From assembly GCF_037975245.1 (NCBI RefSeq), contig NC_092562.1, positions 21,777,054 to 21,841,053 of the forward strand: a stretch of 64,000 bases of DNA, given 5' to 3'. This document shows positions 61,550-64,000 of this stretch, piece after piece. The notes beneath the pieces were generated by a model that worked only from the letters and a program-made list of their open reading frames with translations, had not been told where the DNA came from and did not search any database. This DNA comes from Apostichopus japonicus (taxonomy: Eukaryota; Echinodermata; Holothuroidea; Aspidochirotida; Stichopodidae). Numbering within the stretch: position 1 is the first letter of the stretch; each line of letters starts with the position of its first letter. The translations under genes and the position numbers were made by a program.

Positions 61550-62719
61550 GAGAAATTTGGACATTTGTATTATTTATACAGGGTATGGAATTCCCTCTAA
61601 CTTGCTGTCATCACAATAATTGTGAGTTCCTAATCAGTTGCCAGTTGATTTGTACCTAGTACTTTGGTATAAACATTTGTTGTGCACGTCTGTGTCGTAA
61701 GTTATAGTTGGTTGGTTATAGTTGGTACGCACACACACGCACGAGTCACACACACGAACAACACTCTACAACAGTGAAAACATAACAATCAGCTAACCTG
61801 TATGTGAGTCGTGAGGTCCACCTTTTGAATATGCATACGCGAAATTCATACGCATATGCATACGCCGGAGTTTTATATCGTAAGTAGTTTTAATAGTATG
61901 ATACTATCGTGTATTCAATTGTTATCATCGTGTATTTTGTTTTTAATATCGATTATCGCGCATATCGTTGAGCGTGAGCCATTCGTTCCATTTGTGGTTG
62001 AGCTAATTACAGGATGTTTGCACATCTGATATCCATGTTGTTGTTATTGTACTGCTGTTGTGAGTAAGTCATATTTAAAAACGGTTGAAAATAACGTCAT
62101 TGACGTAAAGACGTTTTCATACAGAAGTAACATATATTTATTTTACCTATACTATTGATTGAATGTAGGATGCAGTGAGTATAAAAAACTGGTATATCTA
62201 ACAGAAGGAGCCAAAACAGGACCGTAACTTCCTGTTTGACTGGCAGCCAGGCTTGTATAGATATTGATCTCCGGAAGTAGAAATCACACCCGAATTACGA
62301 TGAAGACAGCTGTGAGTCATGCGTAATCTTGTGCATATAACATAATCTTATCTAAGAAATCCGAATACAACCCACGTCAAGTTTGCTTTTTTAAGCTACG
62401 GTTTAATTATGTCTTTATTTTCTTATTTGTCTGCTTGTTGTTGTTGTTGTTTTTTAATCTTTTTACTTGTTATGAGCCTTGCACAACATTTGCTTGACTT
62501 TGCTGCGGTGGCGTTTCGACGTCTTAAAACTATTGTGTGACACATTGAAGGGCAACACGTACCCGTATCGGTTGCACACATTAATTCTTTCAACAATACT
62601 ACTAAATATAGGTCATGGTAACTATAGTGCATGGTTTTCCAGATAAAACATTCCGTTACGTTCGTGGCATACTTTCATGCTAAGCTCCCTTTTGTCAACC
62701 GGTTCACATGCTGGTAATA

Positions 62720-62940
62720 CAATACTATTGTACTGTAATATTAAATAAAATTAACAATATAATCATAATATTGTACCCATGTAAGACTATATGCAACAAT
62801 ATTATTGTGAAATGTTTTATATGATACTACTATGATAGAATATTATTGTAAGATGCTATGTGAAACGGGTAATACTATTACGCAACAATATTATTGTGGA
62901 TGTTTTATATTATGTTATTACAATACAATATTATCGTTTC
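62720..62940. repeat. AT-rich repeat of CAATATTATTG palindromes
   Basis: Words of the ACAATATTATTGT type recur at about 62767, 62806, 62840, 62887 and 62929. Two longer matching blocks (GCAACAATATTATTGTG, then GATGTTTTATAT) start near 62804 and 62885. The spacing of 33-48 bp makes it a degenerate, partly self-complementary repeat. It lies 220 bp downstream of exon 1 in intron 1. Confidence 0.65.
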
Positions 62941-63157
62941 ATTACTATCGCGCGCCTTCTGTAGCCTTGCTATGTTGAAACTGTTTTAAATTAATCGTTT
63001 CTGCCCTCAGACGGTGCTCAGTCCGATCAGGTAGCGGTGTTCTACCGAAACTCAGGGAGCCAACCGCACACCTGTTTCTGGAGACAAACAGATAAATAAA
63101 CACATGGGGAGAAGGGAAATTAGGGTCAAAGAGACGAATATATATTCAACGACTTAC

Positions 63158-63254
63158 CGTGGTCTTTGGCGAGTTCTATGTACTTATCACAGAAGGAAAA
63201 CTGAGACAATTTAAGCATCCAAAGCAAAAATATCCACACATCATTAGGATCCAT
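63158..63254 (-). CDS. ADAMTS: ADAMTS exon 1: start codon and signal peptide
   Basis: First coding exon of the ADAMTS gene, residues 1-32 plus one base (phase 1). The ATG at 63254-63252 sits in a good context (AAAATGG), and an in-frame TAA lies 18 nt upstream at 63270-63272, which supports this start. The peptide begins MDPNDVWIFLLWMLK and continues through a hydrophobic stretch (residues 7-21, WIFLLWMLKLSQFSF) to a Cys at 22, as expected of a cleaved signal peptide for a secreted enzyme. The donor GTAAGT follows at 63157-63152. The single G left at the end joins AT from exon 2 to make Asp33. The signal-peptide role is inferred from hydrophobicity. Any 5' untranslated exon cannot be placed. 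Confidence 0.82.
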
Positions 63255-64000
63255 TTTCGTAGCGGTTTGTTAGCGCCAGCCTATATCCTGTTGGACTTAT
63301 TATGACTGTTTGTAAAGGGAAGTACAAAACAAACAATCAGGAACCAGCTCTCACTAGTAAATAGCACAGTTAACTCAGCTAATACGAATAACCAATTAGC
63401 CTATACAGTGGAGACGAACTGCTGACTCACATTCTTTCCAAAATTACATTCGCACTTTGCATAATGATTTCCATTCAGTCATTGAGACAAAAAAAGTAAA
63501 ACAATCGGTTTCCACAACAATGCGGAATACACCGGAAAAATACAACAATTAAGGTAGACTTTGATATTGACCTTCCAACTTCGAATGGCTTGAGCAATGA
63601 TACATTCAGTCCATTAATTATCTCTCGAGCAGCAACCGAAGTAGATCAAAACGATGAGTCATACGGTGTACAATCGAACCTGGAGAGTAAGAGGAGGGCC
63701 CTTACTGCTCAATGATGCATCCTTTAGCAAAACCTCTCTCGCGGGATTAGATGATCAACTGCGAATAGGGAACAAACAGGTACATGTCTTTACACCTAGT
63801 GCTACACACTTATATGTGTGAAGAGATAGTGCACACCGTATTGAAGCGAGATGTCCGGATGGATGGTTCGTCCCTGTCAAATAACTCGAACACTTCTGTC
63901 TATCTGGACGAATCAGCCGACCCAATATAAAGATAAGCTATACAGTGACTTTAAGAAGTGCCGACAAGTATATCACCAGAATTCCTTCACAAGGAATGAT
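63255..64000. other. Sequence upstream of the ADAMTS start codon
   Basis: This stretch holds the 5' untranslated region and presumably the proximal promoter of the minus-strand gene, or an intron in the 5' UTR. An in-frame stop (TAA, 63270-63272) lies just upstream of the ATG. I see no convincing TATA box at a fixed distance, no CpG island and no open reading frame with recognisable homology. An A/T-rich TATATTGG-like string on the minus strand near 63920-63931 is the only weak TATA candidate. The transcription start cannot be located from sequence alone. Confidence 0.5.

Larger units (their letters stand above)
56790..63157 (-). other. ADAMTS intron 1 (6.4 kb)
   Basis: Bounded by the exon 1 donor and exon 2 acceptor. 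It contains a U2-snRNA-like sequence near 57.36-57.55 kb, hairpin mini-insertions near 59.5 and 60.65 kb, CRE palindromes at 57598 and 60864, a POU-type MORE palindrome at 61538, and an AT-rich palindromic repeat at 62.72-62.94 kb. Short open frames, for example the 116-codon plus-strand frame 60758-61108, show no homology I recognise and were not called genes. Confidence 0.8.

Overview
The window is animal genomic DNA, AT-rich with large introns and many dispersed repeats. It lies almost entirely within one split gene on the minus strand: the 5' two thirds or so of the coding exons for an ADAMTS-family secreted metalloprotease. The exons join by GT-AG splicing with matching phases, from a start methionine at 63252-63254 to the zinc-binding HEIGH motif at 922-1027. 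The gene runs off the left edge, so the rest of the catalytic domain, the disintegrin-like domain, the thrombospondin repeats and the spacer lie outside. Exon order (minus strand): E1 63158-63254, E2 56431-56789, E3 49502-49703, E4 24939-25177, E5 22328-22411, E6 21673-21809, E7 4887-4930 (a 44-nt exon) and E8 922-1027. The 1268 coding bases give 422 complete codons plus two bases, with no frameshift or stop. The catalytic segment most resembles the ADAMTS6/ADAMTS10 clade, with ADAMTS7/12 next.

No second protein-coding gene could be supported. The rest is intron or upstream sequence. The repeat content (L2-like LINE end, hAT elements with 8-bp target duplications, TTAA-flanked MITEs, (TTATTA)n tails, many minisatellites) and the ADAMTS exon structure fit a marine invertebrate. 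An echinoderm such as a sea cucumber is my guess, but the sequence does not prove this.

Layout, left to right. 1-21.7 kb holds E8, E7 and two large introns. They contain a 31-bp minisatellite (5.76-6.42 kb), a 21-bp repeat (6.88-7.05 kb), a nest of hAT elements (14.4-15.97 kb) and a 1-kb element bounded by 13-bp inverted repeats (19.43-20.42 kb). 21.7-25.2 kb holds E6, E5 and E4, which encode the furin-type cleavage region and the first half of the catalytic domain. 25.2-49.5 kb is a 24-kb intron with two TTAA-flanked MITEs in opposite orientation, a LINE 3' fragment and several degenerate repeats. 49.5-64 kb holds E3 and E2 (prodomain), E1 (signal peptide) and about 750 bp of upstream DNA. 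This 5' part contains the more unusual items: a 21-bp-phased array of ACTTAAGT palindromes, a U2-snRNA-like sequence, tiny hairpin insertions flanked by 9-bp direct repeats, several perfect CRE sites and a POU MORE palindrome.

The gene product should be made as a secreted zymogen: signal peptide, prodomain with three cysteines, basic furin-type site, then a zinc metalloprotease acting outside the cell on extracellular matrix.
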